DNA of 64,000 nucleotides from a virus. A program made the translations under genes and the position numbers. Within the stretch, counting starts at the first letter, position 1; every line of letters starts with the position of its first letter. The notes under the pieces were generated by a model that was given only the letters and a program-made list of their open reading frames with translations, did no database searches and was not told where the DNA came from. The stretch lies in IMG/VR virus record IMGVR_UViG_3300030333_001364, positions 54,973-118,972 of that record, one strand, 5' to 3'. Positions 9,401-17,389 of this stretch are shown here, piece by piece.

Positions 9401-9836
9401 GACTTTAAGTCTTGAGATGATTCAAGACATGTGGGAAAAAGACGCAAAGATGAATCAAGATGAACTCGATACTGAGTCTCTGCGAATCCCACAATTACAC
9501 GCTACTTATTATGAACTATATAATACGATACTGCTCATGCGAAAACGTGAAGAGCAGACACATTGTAATGTTCTACTAGATCGGAGAAAGTATTACACAG
9601 GTAAGGCAACTGCATCTGTATATGAAGCAGAACCATTTCCTTACAAGGTCAGAGACAAGGATGACCTCAAGTTATATCTTGAAGCAGACGAGAAACTCAG
9701 AAAGACCAAACTAAAGATCGAGTACTATGACACCATGTTGAAGTATATCGAAGAAATACTAAGACAAATCTCCAATAGAACTTACCAGATAAAAAACGCT
9801 ATTGAATGGAGACGTTTCAACGCTGGTTATGGCTGA
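9384..9836 (+). CDS. uvsY: Recombination mediator UvsY
   Basis: This 150-residue helical protein should load the UvsX recombinase onto gp32-coated single-stranded DNA, like T4 UvsY (137 residues). It is Lys/Glu-rich with long helices, including EADEKLRKTKLKIEYYDTML near residue 100. It lies immediately before uvsW as in related phages. It overlaps the preceding gene by 17 bases and the helicase start by eight. Confidence 0.8.
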   Translation: MEPRSKTLSLEMIQDMWEKDAKMNQDELDTESLRIPQLHATYYELYNTILLMRKREEQTHCNVLLDRRKYYTGKATASVYEAEPFPYKVRDKDDLKLYLEADEKLRKTKLKIEYYDTMLKYIEEILRQISNRTYQIKNAIEWRRFNAGYG

Positions 9837-11277
9837 TCTAACTATAAGAAAGAAGAACGAAGTCTTTCTAAGAATTGATTGCGACCCACACATACGACAC
9901 GAGTTACAGGACGAGTTCACCTTTGATGTACCAGGTGCTAAGTTCATGCCTCAGTATCGTAGTAAGTACTGGGACGGTAAGATAAGATTATTTAATTTAC
10001 AGAAGCAGGAAATATATGTCGGTCTGTTAGATAAGATCACGTCTTTTTGTAAGAGATATGATTACGAATTTGAATTTGAGAACTCCAAGTATTACGGACT
10101 GCCATACGAAGAGACGGAATCAATTTCGTATGAGGGGGTAAAGGACTATCTAACTCGAATCTCGAAATACAAACCTCGTGATTATCAGATTGATGGGGTG
10201 ACTGATGCATTACAGAAGAATCGTAGATTGATTATATCACCAACAGGGTCTGGTAAGTCCTTGATGATCTATGCAGTTACACGATACCACGTAGAACATA
10301 AAAGGTCAACCCTCATTATTGTCCCTACTACCTCTCTTGTAGAACAGATGTATAAGGACTTTGTAGATTATGGTTGGAATGTCGATGGAATTTGTCATAA
10401 GATCTATGCTGGTAAGGACTTGATGAGTCAGAACCCAGTCATTATAAGCACATGGCAGTCAATATACAAGCTACCTAAAGACTGGTTCAATAGATTTGAT
10501 GTTGTAATTGGTGACGAGGCACATCAGTTCAAGTCTAAATCATTAGTAAGTATCATGACTAAACTCTATGACACAAAATATAGGTATGGTTTCACAGGTA
10601 CGCTCGATGGTACACAAACTCATAAGTGGGTACTTGAAGGTTTGTTCGGACCCTCTTATAAAATCGTCAATACTAAGGAGTTACAGGAGAAAGGCTATCT
10701 AGCAACACTCAACATCAAAGTTCTATTACTCAAGCATGATCCAAAAAGATTTGATACCTATCAAGATGAAATAGAATATATTATAGGTCATGAGAAAAGA
10801 AATAAATTTATTAGAAACCTAGTACTGGACTTGAAGGGTAACACTTTAGTTCTCTATAGTAGGGTTGCCACCCATGGAGAGGTGCTATTCGACCTAATAA
10901 ATAAAGATGATAGAAAAGTCTTCTTCATACACGGTGGTGTAGATGTCGAAGAAAGGGAATCTGTCAGGAGTATAGCAGAGGTTGAATCCAATGCTATAAT
11001 TATTGCATCCTTTGGAACTTTCTCCACTGGTATCAATATCAAGAACCTCCATAACATTGTCTTTTCTTCTCCTTCTAAGTCCAGAATTAGAACTTTACAA
11101 TCTATCGGTAGGGTCTTACGTAAAAGTAATTCCAAGTTGAGTGCCACATTATATGATATAGCGGATGATACTAAGAAAGGATCAGTCCAGAACTATACTT
11201 TGAATCACTTGATTGAACGAATCAAATACTACAACGAGGAAAAATTCAACTATGACATCATCCAAATCAAAATTTGA
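9829..11277 (+). CDS. uvsW: UvsW-type DNA/RNA helicase
   Basis: This superfamily 2 helicase takes part in recombination-dependent replication and branch migration, and helps end origin-dependent replication by unwinding R-loops. From the chosen ATG the protein has 482 residues, against 587 in T4. Walker A reads SPTGSGKS (about 138-145) and the DEAH box lies in VVIGDEAHQF (about 229-232). The C-terminal helicase motif QSIGRVLR is present. The ATG at 9829 is preferred over the in-frame ATG at 9802 because it keeps the uvsY overlap short. Confidence 0.92.
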   Translation: MADLTIRKKNEVFLRIDCDPHIRHELQDEFTFDVPGAKFMPQYRSKYWDGKIRLFNLQKQEIYVGLLDKITSFCKRYDYEFEFENSKYYGLPYEETESISYEGVKDYLTRISKYKPRDYQIDGVTDALQKNRRLIISPTGSGKSLMIYAVTRYHVEHKRSTLIIVPTTSLVEQMYKDFVDYGWNVDGICHKIYAGKDLMSQNPVIISTWQSIYKLPKDWFNRFDVVIGDEAHQFKSKSLVSIMTKLYDTKYRYGFTGTLDGTQTHKWVLEGLFGPSYKIVNTKELQEKGYLATLNIKVLLLKHDPKRFDTYQDEIEYIIGHEKRNKFIRNLVLDLKGNTLVLYSRVATHGEVLFDLINKDDRKVFFIHGGVDVEERESVRSIAEVESNAIIIASFGTFSTGINIKNLHNIVFSSPSKSRIRTLQSIGRVLRKSNSKLSATLYDIADDTKKGSVQNYTLNHLIERIKYYNEEKFNYDIIQIKI

Positions 11278-11689
11278 AGAACCGTATGAGGACTTTCTTG
11301 CGGCTATCAAACTTGTAAGTGGTGAAGAGATACTGTCAAAGGTTGTTGTGTGTAGTGATGATGACGATAGAATTATCCTAGAGAATCCAGTTGTATGTCA
11401 GGAGGTTCGCACCCCTGGTGCGAATATCCCGTTGGGATATAAATTTGAACCTTGGATGAAATTGACTGATGAAGAAGTTTTCATAGTTGATATGAATAGA
11501 ATTATTACAATGTCTGAGATAAAAGATAAGGAAGTAAACAAAACATATTCCACGATCATCAAGCAAGGGTTCACTCGCTCACACCCTGATATAACTAAAG
11601 AAATGGGATATATAAACTCTGTAGATAAGGCACGTCAACAGTTTGAACAACTGTACAAGAAAGACTCTAAGGATACAAAAGAAACTTAA
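11252..11689 (+). CDS. Small protein with an Sm-like N-terminal pattern
   Basis: A 145-residue protein of unknown function. The start at 11252 gives a 26-base overlap with uvsW. Residues 10-60 (AIKLVSGEEILSKVVVCSDD, then IILENPVVCQ) follow the alternating strand pattern of Sm/LSm RNA-binding folds, in which a short ligand segment precedes a strongly bent sheet. The gene at 28053 has the same layout. The C-terminal half is charged and helical. The Sm comparison is my inference. Confidence 0.6.
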   Translation: MTSSKSKFEEPYEDFLAAIKLVSGEEILSKVVVCSDDDDRIILENPVVCQEVRTPGANIPLGYKFEPWMKLTDEEVFIVDMNRIITMSEIKDKEVNKTYSTIIKQGFTRSHPDITKEMGYINSVDKARQQFEQLYKKDSKDTKET

Positions 11690-11730
11690 TACCTGTCCTT
11701 TCAACCCCCACAGGGTTATTGTACACACTT

Positions 11731-11758
11731 TTGACAACCATGTCAAGTATGCTATAAT
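11731..11758 (+). promoter_or_regulatory. Sigma-70 type early promoter with a dyad over the -35 box
   Basis: TTGACA (11731-11736) and TATAAT (11753-11758) are separated by 16 bases, matching the host housekeeping consensus used by cyanophage early genes. The -35 box is the left arm of a perfect inverted repeat, TTGACA-acca-TGTCAA. It drives gp55 and the following recombination genes. Confidence 0.82.
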
Positions 11759-11781
11759 TAAGTACAGAAACACGCACAGTA

Positions 11782-12249
11782 ATGCCACGTAAAAGATCAG
11801 AGCACTACGTCAATAACAAGGAGTTTCTTGCTGCAATTATTGATTATAAAGACCAGATTATCATTGCCGAGAAAAGAGGTTTACCTAAACCTGTAATTCC
11901 CAGATACATTGGCGAATGCTTTCTAAAGATAGCAACTCACCTATCATTCAAACCAAACTTTGTAAACTATATGTTCAAGGATGATATGGTATGTGATGGC
12001 ATAGAGAACTGTGTTCAATACATTGATAACTTCAATCCAGATAAGTCTAAGAATCCTTTTGCATACTTCACACAGATAATACACTATGCATTTCTAAGAA
12101 GAATACAGAAAGAGAAACGTCAGTTAGATATAAAACAAAAGATAATAGAAAAGTCTGGGTATGACGAAGTCTTCGTCGCAGACGAAGCGGATAAGTCCTC
12201 TGAGTACAACTCTATCAAAGATGCTGTACAATACAGAACTAACAGATGA
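11782..12249 (+). CDS. gp55: Late transcription sigma factor gp55
   Basis: This diverged sigma factor directs host RNA polymerase to TATAAATA late promoters, working with the sliding clamp gp45 as co-activator. It has 155 residues (T4: 185). The segment YIDNFNPDKSKNPFAYFTQI with IHYAFLRRIQKEKRQ is the region 2-like core typical of these small sigma factors. It follows a consensus early promoter, which fits the need for it before late transcription, and at least eight late-type sites are visible here. Confidence 0.9.
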   Translation: MPRKRSEHYVNNKEFLAAIIDYKDQIIIAEKRGLPKPVIPRYIGECFLKIATHLSFKPNFVNYMFKDDMVCDGIENCVQYIDNFNPDKSKNPFAYFTQIIHYAFLRRIQKEKRQLDIKQKIIEKSGYDEVFVADEADKSSEYNSIKDAVQYRTNR

Positions 12250-12443
12250 CTTACGATCTCACAGAGGAAGAGTGGGAGTGTGTTCGTGTCTGTGTATCTA
12301 ATGCACCGATACCCTACGATATCACTAAGAAAAAAATACCTGCTGATATCCTAGAAAAAATAGGAAAACCCATCGAACATCGAGAAGAGGGTCTATCCAT
12401 AGCAAAATACGATCTATCAAAGTACGGAATCCATGAGAGTTGA
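12246..12443 (+). CDS. Small conserved hypothetical protein
   Basis: A 65-residue protein that starts in an ATGA overlap with gp55. Visible features are an acidic Trp-containing start (MTYDLTEEEWECVRVCVSNA) and a short basic middle. It lies between the sigma factor and the gp47/gp46 nuclease genes. I do not recognise a family. Confidence 0.6.
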   Translation: MTYDLTEEEWECVRVCVSNAPIPYDITKKKIPADILEKIGKPIEHREEGLSIAKYDLSKYGIHES

Positions 12444-12603
12444 CAGACACAGAGACATCGCTGATGACCTTGAAGCAGAGTTATTATCTGAACTAGAGGG
12501 CATCACCACACAATTACGTGGCACTATGAAAAGAATGACTAGAGTAAACTCCATGGGGAGATCAGCAAAAGTCATTGAAATTGAGTATGATGTAAACGAA
12601 TGA
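12433..12603 (+). CDS. Very short hypothetical protein (56 aa)
   Basis: This frame starts inside the previous gene (11-base overlap) and ends in an ATGA overlap with gp47, so it fits exactly between two coupled genes. The product is charged and helical (MRVDRHRDIADDLEAELLSE at the start), ending in a beta-like VIEIEYDVNE. Function unknown. Confidence 0.6.
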   Translation: MRVDRHRDIADDLEAELLSELEGITTQLRGTMKRMTRVNSMGRSAKVIEIEYDVNE

Positions 12604-13640
12604 AAGTTGCTATTATCACAGACCAACACTTTGGATTCAAGAAAGGTTCTAAACTATGGTTAGATTACTTTCAGAAATTTTATGATGACATATTCTTTCC
12701 TACATTAGAGAAGCATGGTATAGATACTATACTTGATCTAGGAGATACCTTTGATAACAGGAAGGGTGTGGATCTATGCTCTCTCAATTGGGCAAAGTCC
12801 AATTACTTTGATCCTATTCGAGATAAAGGAATGTCAATGATCAGTATCGTTGGCAACCATACTGCTTTCTATAAGAATACTAATGACATCAACACTATAG
12901 ATCTGATGCTCAGAGAGTATGATAATATACGTATCGTTGAAGAGTGTGAAGAGATAACTGTAGGTGGGTTACCAATACTGTTTATACCTTGGATCAACCC
13001 AGAGAATGAGGCAACAACATATAAAATGGTGAAGGATAGTAAGTGTAAGGTTGCTATGGGTCATCTAGAACTAAATGGGTTCGTTGCCACACACGGGCAC
13101 GTAATGGACGTAGGAGCAGACTTTGAGTGTTATGACCACTTTACCCATGTATTCTCAGGACACTATCACACAAGGTCAAATAACGGTAGGATATATTACC
13201 TAGGCAATCCATATCAGATGTTCTGGAATGATTGTGATGATCCAAGAGGATTCCACATATACGACACAGAGAAACTAACACTCAAGACAATCAATAATCC
13301 ATATCAGATGTTTAAGATTATCAATTATGCTGATACACCTAGACAACTGACTAAGTTTGAGGAGTATAGGAATAAGATAGTCAAGGTTGTAGTTAGACAA
13401 AAGACTGATGATAAAGAGTATGAAAGATTCATGCAATCATTAGCAAAAGTACATCCATATGATATCAAGGTGGTAGAGAGATCTGTAAATATGCTTGCAC
13501 CTGAGGAGAACGTAGCACAGACAGAAGATACGATGACTCTACTCAACACATATGTCGATGATCTAAGCACAGATCTAAATAAATCTAAGATCAAAGACAT
13601 TTTGAGAGTCACTTATCAAGAGGCATGTGAGGTCATCTGA
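12600..13640 (+). CDS. gp47: Recombination endonuclease subunit gp47 (Mre11-like)
   Basis: This is the nuclease subunit of the gp46/gp47 complex, which resects DNA ends for recombination-dependent replication. The 346-residue protein (T4: 339) carries the metallophosphatase motifs: ITDQH (D8, H10), DLGDTFDNR (about 46-54), VGNH (84-87) and GHYHT. The partner ATPase gene follows after one short gene. Confidence 0.95.
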   Translation: MKVAIITDQHFGFKKGSKLWLDYFQKFYDDIFFPTLEKHGIDTILDLGDTFDNRKGVDLCSLNWAKSNYFDPIRDKGMSMISIVGNHTAFYKNTNDINTIDLMLREYDNIRIVEECEEITVGGLPILFIPWINPENEATTYKMVKDSKCKVAMGHLELNGFVATHGHVMDVGADFECYDHFTHVFSGHYHTRSNNGRIYYLGNPYQMFWNDCDDPRGFHIYDTEKLTLKTINNPYQMFKIINYADTPRQLTKFEEYRNKIVKVVVRQKTDDKEYERFMQSLAKVHPYDIKVVERSVNMLAPEENVAQTEDTMTLLNTYVDDLSTDLNKSKIKDILRVTYQEACEVI

Positions 13641-13900
13641 TGCATATTATTACACCAAAGCATAGTCAAGACGAGGGAGCATATGCAGTCGTCAACGAAT
13701 ATGGTGAGAAGGTTGTATTCTTTTTTGTAGAGAAAGATGATGCCGATAGATATGCTATGATGTTAGAAGGTTCGGGTGAACCTATTATGAAAGTAATACA
13801 TGTTGCTGACCGTGTAGCAATTGCAGCTTGCGAAAAAACAGGAACAAGGTATACTATAATAGGTAAAGATGATTTTGTTATTCCAGTTGATCCTAAGTGA
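13640..13900 (+). CDS. DUF3110-like protein
   Basis: An 86-residue protein between gp47 and gp46. The segment VVFFFVEKDDADRYAMMLEG (residues 25-44) resembles the core of DUF3110, a small family common in cyanobacteria and their phages. A one-base overlap with gp47 and a GTGA overlap with gp46 place it in the same translational unit, so a role near end processing is possible but unproven. Confidence 0.65.
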   Translation: MHIITPKHSQDEGAYAVVNEYGEKVVFFFVEKDDADRYAMMLEGSGEPIMKVIHVADRVAIAACEKTGTRYTIIGKDDFVIPVDPK

Positions 13901-15609
13901 TTCGATTCAAAGAAATTCGTTATAAAAACTTTTTGTCCTCAGGGAATCAATTCACATCTATAAAGTTAGATGCGAATAAAGATACTCTGATTGTTGGTGC
14001 AAATGGTTCGGGTAAGAGTACGGTTCTAGATGCTCTTACATTTTCTTTGTTCGGTAAACCGTTCCGAAAAGTTACGAAGGGTCAGTTAGTCAACAGCACA
14101 AACGAAAGAGATGCTGTTGTGGATATAAGATTTGATATTGGAGATGTACCTTATAGGGTTGTAAGAGGTATCAAACCAAATATTTTTGAGATCTATAAAA
14201 ATGGAAAAAAATTCAATGAGGACTGCTCTGCTAACGATCAACAAAAGTCTTTGGAAGGACAAATACTCAAACTCAACTACAAATCTTTCACTCAAATTGT
14301 TATACTTGGCAGTGCTTCTTTCGTTCCCTTTATGCAACTATCTGCTCCACATCGCAGGGAAGTTATAGAAGACTTACTTGACATCAAAGTTTTTTCTATG
14401 ATGTCAGATATCTTGAAGACTCAGATCAAACAGTCAAAAGATAACTTGAGAGTCATGGAACTGAAGAAAGAATCAGTTGCAGATAAAATAATAATGCAGA
14501 AAAGATTTATCAAACAAATAGAGGAAGAAGGTTATGACAGCATCAACACCAAACAACAAGAGATCGAGAATTGTGATACCGAAACAGAAGAGTATCAAAG
14601 GAGTGTTGAAGATCTCATCTCCAAAGTCAATAAAAAGGAGAAGGATATACAACAATATACTAAATCAAGTAGTACTATAAAAAAGTTAGAAAAGTTAAAA
14701 TCAAAAATACAAACTAAAGAATCAAACTCTAGTCATGAACTAGATTTTTTTGAAGCACATTCGGTTTGTCCTACATGTACACAGAATATAGAAGAGTCAT
14801 TCAGAGTAAATAGAATTGAACACCTCCAAGGAGTTCTTGCCAAACATCAAAGTAGTTTGGATGAAATCACCACTGCTATAGAAGCAGAGGAAGAACGAGA
14901 ACAACAGTTTCTCAAACTCCAGAAGGAGATTACTACACTATCTAATGAAGTTTCTCAATTCAATATTAGAATTGCTAACAACAACAAACGAAGAGGAAAT
15001 CTTGAAACAGAAATTCAAAACATTACCGATAGACTTGAGAATAAAAATTCTGAGGATGAGAAACTAACAGAGTATAAGGATAAACTAAAAGACATACTAA
15101 ACAATTTACAAACAACTCAAGAGGAGTTCGATTATCTAGAACAGGGTAACGAACTACTCAAAGATGATGGTGTAAAGAAAAGTATTATAAGAAAGTATCT
15201 ACCTCTGATCAACCAACAGGTCAATGAGTATCTACAGAGGATGGATTTCTATGTCAACTTTATGTTAGATGAAGACTTCAATGAAACTGTGCAGACACCT
15301 GTGCATGAGAAGTTCTCTTATGCATCCTTCTCTGAAGGAGAGAAGATGAGGATTGACCTTGCACTTCTGTTTACATGGAGAGAGATAGCAAGGATGAAGA
15401 ACAGTGTCGTCACAAATTTGCTAATCATGGACGAGGTTTTTGACTCATCACTAGATGAGTTTGGTACAGACTACTTCCTCAAAATTGTACGGTATATCAT
15501 CAAGGATGCTAACGTGTTTATAATCTCGCACAAACAGGATCTATACGATAAATTCAATCACTGTCTGGAGTTTACTAAGGACAAGGGGTTCTCCAAACTA
15601 AAAGTTTGA
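13897..15609 (+). CDS. gp46: Recombination endonuclease subunit gp46 (Rad50-like)
   Basis: This SMC-like ATPase works with gp47. The start is a GTG overlapping the previous stop (GTGA). Of 570 residues, Walker A is GANGSGKST (34-42), a zinc hook CPTC lies at 291-294 between two coiled-coil arms, the ABC signature reads SFSEGEKMR, and Walker B is LLIMDEVFD near the C-terminus. All functional motifs are intact. A possible promoter and a structured RNA follow directly. Confidence 0.95.
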   Translation: MIRFKEIRYKNFLSSGNQFTSIKLDANKDTLIVGANGSGKSTVLDALTFSLFGKPFRKVTKGQLVNSTNERDAVVDIRFDIGDVPYRVVRGIKPNIFEIYKNGKKFNEDCSANDQQKSLEGQILKLNYKSFTQIVILGSASFVPFMQLSAPHRREVIEDLLDIKVFSMMSDILKTQIKQSKDNLRVMELKKESVADKIIMQKRFIKQIEEEGYDSINTKQQEIENCDTETEEYQRSVEDLISKVNKKEKDIQQYTKSSSTIKKLEKLKSKIQTKESNSSHELDFFEAHSVCPTCTQNIEESFRVNRIEHLQGVLAKHQSSLDEITTAIEAEEEREQQFLKLQKEITTLSNEVSQFNIRIANNNKRRGNLETEIQNITDRLENKNSEDEKLTEYKDKLKDILNNLQTTQEEFDYLEQGNELLKDDGVKKSIIRKYLPLINQQVNEYLQRMDFYVNFMLDEDFNETVQTPVHEKFSYASFSEGEKMRIDLALLFTWREIARMKNSVVTNLLIMDEVFDSSLDEFGTDYFLKIVRYIIKDANVFIISHKQDLYDKFNHCLEFTKDKGFSKLKV

Positions 15610-15640
15610 CAAGTGCCAACTTTGTGGTATCATATATAAT
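15606..15640 (+). promoter_or_regulatory. Possible early promoter overlapping the gp46 stop
   Basis: TTGACA (15606-15611) overlaps the gp46 stop. Downstream, TATCAT at 15629 has 17-base spacing and a better TATAAT at 15635 has 23-base spacing, so the -10 is uncertain. It would transcribe the structured segment and the exported protein gene that follow. Confidence 0.5.
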
Positions 15641-15667
15641 CATACAAAGGAATCGAAAGATCGTACC

Positions 15668-15726
15668 CCTGCGTAGATAAAAAAGACACCCATGTCGGGG
15701 TCGTCTAACATCCGCAGGATTTTTTT
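15668..15726 (+). ncRNA. Candidate small structured RNA or structured leader ending in a U-run
   Basis: CCTGCG (15668-15673) pairs with CGCAGG (15713-15718). The 39-base loop holds a second, imperfect hairpin (AGAC and CCC pairing with GGG and GTCT), and seven T residues follow at 15720-15726. Together with the promoter-like sequence 30-60 bases upstream, this could give a short RNA of about 80 bases or a leader attenuator for the gene at 15755. No known RNA family was recognised. Confidence 0.4.
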
Positions 15727-15754
15727 ATGTCTTGCGAGATACTTTAAAACAATA

Positions 15755-16123
15755 ATGAACATTAAATCAATCTTAGCAGTCGCTGCTGTAACTGCTTTCT
15801 CTTCTCCTGTATTAGCAGGACCTTACGTTGGTGTAGACACCAAGTCAAAATTCACTGGTAACAACTACAGTGCAACAGAATTCACTGGTAAGATCGGTTA
15901 TGCTGGTGCTTTAGGCGAAGGTGGTACTAAGTACTTCGTAGAAGGTGGTCCTATTATAACTGTTGCTGACGGTGGTACAGAAACAACTGAATTAAGAATC
16001 AACTCTGGTTTAGCATTTGCTCTAACAGACTCAGTTGGTGCTAAAATCGGTGGTAAGTTCACATCTAACGATGGTGGAGACAACAAGTACGAATTCCTAA
16101 CTGGAATCAAGTACAGTTTCTAA
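15755..16123 (+). CDS. Small exported beta-barrel-like protein
   Basis: A 122-residue protein. The frame opens earlier, but the ATG at 15755 starts a clear signal peptide (MNIKSILAVAAVTAFSSPVLA, cut before GPYVG). The mature part alternates polar and aromatic residues with repeated Gly-rich turns (YVGVDTKSKFTGNNYSATEF) and ends in YEFLTGIKYSF. A terminal Phe is the hallmark of outer-membrane beta-barrel strands. It looks like a mini-porin or OmpA-like barrel with few strands. Function unknown; a change to the infected cell's envelope is one possibility. Confidence 0.65.
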   Translation: MNIKSILAVAAVTAFSSPVLAGPYVGVDTKSKFTGNNYSATEFTGKIGYAGALGEGGTKYFVEGGPIITVADGGTETTELRINSGLAFALTDSVGAKIGGKFTSNDGGDNKYEFLTGIKYSF

Positions 16124-16144
16124 GAAACAACTTACATAATACAA

Positions 16145-16168
16145 GGGGTGCTTGACACCCCTTTTTTT
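16145..16168 (+). terminator. Rho-independent terminator after the exported protein gene
   Basis: The stem AAGGGGTG / CACCCCTT has a CTTGA loop and runs into a T tract. The loop and right arm also contain the -35 box of the next promoter. Confidence 0.85.
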
Positions 16169-16180
16169 ATGCTATATAAT
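16152..16180 (+). promoter_or_regulatory. Consensus early promoter nested in the terminator
   Basis: TTGACA (16152-16157) lies in the loop and right arm of the terminator. TATAAT (16175-16180) follows at the ideal 17-base spacing. It drives the gene at 16201 and the small-gene cluster behind it. Confidence 0.8.
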
Positions 16181-16200
16181 AGATGAACCTAGGTTAGATT

Positions 16201-16863
16201 ATGGATCAAGAAGAGGCGATGTTTGGTGCCGAACCCAAACCTAAGAAGAAACCATCTAATGATGGTAAGTATAAGTGGATATCAATTGGTGTGGTAGGCA
16301 GTCTATTCGCTGTGTCACATCTTGGTATGATAGGACATATTGTAAGTAGAAAAGATACACCGAAGTTACCTAACTTGAATATACCTGTAGGACCATACAC
16401 TTCATATAAGGCAAGTGTATCAGAGGATGGTTACGCTATAACATATAAAGCAAACGATCCTAAGACAATGCACATCACTACAAGTATAAAAGAGAAAGCA
16501 GGTTTCTTAGGGTTAGCAAACAACACCAAAGAAGTTACTGAAGAGTATGTCATGGATGGCATAACCAATCAGGGAGGACCTGTATCTAATCATAGATCAT
16601 GGCAAGATCCTGCAACTCTAGGGAGTCAAACGAACACACAGGGAGATGCGGTTGCTAGATCAGAAGCATGTATCAAAGCAATCGGAAGTGCAGAAGGAAC
16701 AGGAAGACTCGTGGGTACCTCGGTTGGTGCTTCTGCTGCTCCTGCTCTGTCTAACATCCCCTTTATTGGTTGGGTCGCTGCTGGTTGGGTGGCAATGTTT
16801 AGTGGCAATCAGGGTGCTGACATAGGTGGCAGCATGGCAGAAGGTCTAAACGAAAACTGCTAA
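16201..16863 (+). CDS. Membrane-associated hypothetical protein
   Basis: A 220-residue protein of unknown function. A basic, Pro/Lys-rich N-terminus (PKPKKKPSNDGKYKW) precedes a transmembrane helix (about 25-45, ISIGVVGSLFAVSHLGMIGH). A central beta-rich part follows, then a Gly/Ala-rich hydrophobic C-terminal region (IPFIGWVAAGWVAMFSGNQG). This topology suggests a membrane-anchored protein with a glycine-zipper-like end. It is the first gene behind a consensus early promoter, so it should be expressed early. Confidence 0.6.
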   Translation: MDQEEAMFGAEPKPKKKPSNDGKYKWISIGVVGSLFAVSHLGMIGHIVSRKDTPKLPNLNIPVGPYTSYKASVSEDGYAITYKANDPKTMHITTSIKEKAGFLGLANNTKEVTEEYVMDGITNQGGPVSNHRSWQDPATLGSQTNTQGDAVARSEACIKAIGSAEGTGRLVGTSVGASAAPALSNIPFIGWVAAGWVAMFSGNQGADIGGSMAEGLNENC

Positions 16864-16952
16864 TGTGGGAAGGTATACTTATTATTGCAGTCGGGTCTGT
16901 TGTCTTCATTCTTGTTGACATATGGATCAGGGAGAAATTCGGAAAGAAATAG
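16863..16952 (+). CDS. Tiny single-span membrane protein (29 aa)
   Basis: The ATG overlaps the previous TAA (TAATG). The product is a single hydrophobic helix (EGILIIAVGSVVFILVDIW) with a basic C-terminus (REKFGKK). Such tiny membrane proteins recur in this neighbourhood. The call rests on coupling and hydrophobicity. Confidence 0.45.
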   Translation: MWEGILIIAVGSVVFILVDIWIREKFGKK

Positions 16953-16960
16953 CATAAATA
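16953..16960 (+). promoter_or_regulatory. Late-type promoter variant (CATAAATA)
   Basis: CATAAATA differs from the TATAAATA late consensus only at the first base. It lies 22 bases before the next start codon, inside the usual spacing. Confidence 0.45.
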
Positions 16961-16981
16961 GTAACAGTTCTTTACAATTGA

Positions 16982-17110
16982 ATGTCAGAAGTTCAGCACA
17001 TGTTGATCAAGGTGATAATGTTGATATTTGTCACCACTGTTCCTACAGCGTTAGTGCTGTCAATCTTTTTGCGGGTTTGGGGTAGAAATATAAGCAAGGA
17101 TGATGCGTGA
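16982..17110 (+). CDS. Tiny membrane protein (42 aa)
   Basis: The product begins MSEVQHMLIKVIMLIFVTTV and continues as one long hydrophobic helix, ending in a charged tail (RVWGRNISKDDA). It has a late-type promoter upstream and a consensus early promoter for the hli cluster downstream. Unknown function. Confidence 0.5.
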   Translation: MSEVQHMLIKVIMLIFVTTVPTALVLSIFLRVWGRNISKDDA

Positions 17111-17136
17111 CATAAGTGTGTCTTATGTAAAGTTTC

Positions 17137-17165
17137 TTGACAAAATTTTATTTTTTATATATAAT
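17137..17165 (+). promoter_or_regulatory. Consensus early promoter of the hli cluster
   Basis: TTGACA (17137-17142) and TATAAT (17160-17165) are 17 bases apart, with an A/T-rich spacer. A 6-bp inverted repeat (CATAAG / CTTATG, 17111-17127) lies just upstream and could be an operator or weak terminator. Confidence 0.85.
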
Positions 17166-17191
17166 TATGTAACAAAAGTTCACAATTACTA

Positions 17192-17389
17192 ATGACTGTA
17201 ACTACTGAATCAGGCGGACGTCAAAATGCGTTTCCAACTGAAACAAAACCCTACGTTGATGAAAGCGTAGTATATGAAGGGTATCCTCAAAATGCTGAGA
17301 AAGTAAATGGTCGTTGGGCAATGGTTGGTTTCATTGCACTGATTGGTGCTTATGTTACAACAGGACAAATCATTCCTGGTATCTTCTAA
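17192..17389 (+). CDS. hli: High-light-inducible protein Hli 1
   Basis: A 65-residue single-helix member of the chlorophyll a/b-binding superfamily. It should bind chlorophyll and carotenoid in the host thylakoid and dissipate excess excitation during infection. The motif AEKVNGRWAMVGF (about 35-47) matches ExxNGRxAMxGF, and the protein ends in TTGQIIPGIF. The polar N-terminal extension of about 30 residues is longer than in the three hli genes that follow. Confidence 0.93.
   Translation: MTVTTESGGRQNAFPTETKPYVDESVVYEGYPQNAEKVNGRWAMVGFIALIGAYVTTGQIIPGIF

Noticed and set aside
11702-11717. Short inverted repeat AACCC/GGGTT after the Sm-like gene as a terminator
   Set aside because: The stem is only five pairs and no T-run follows; not enough for a terminator call.
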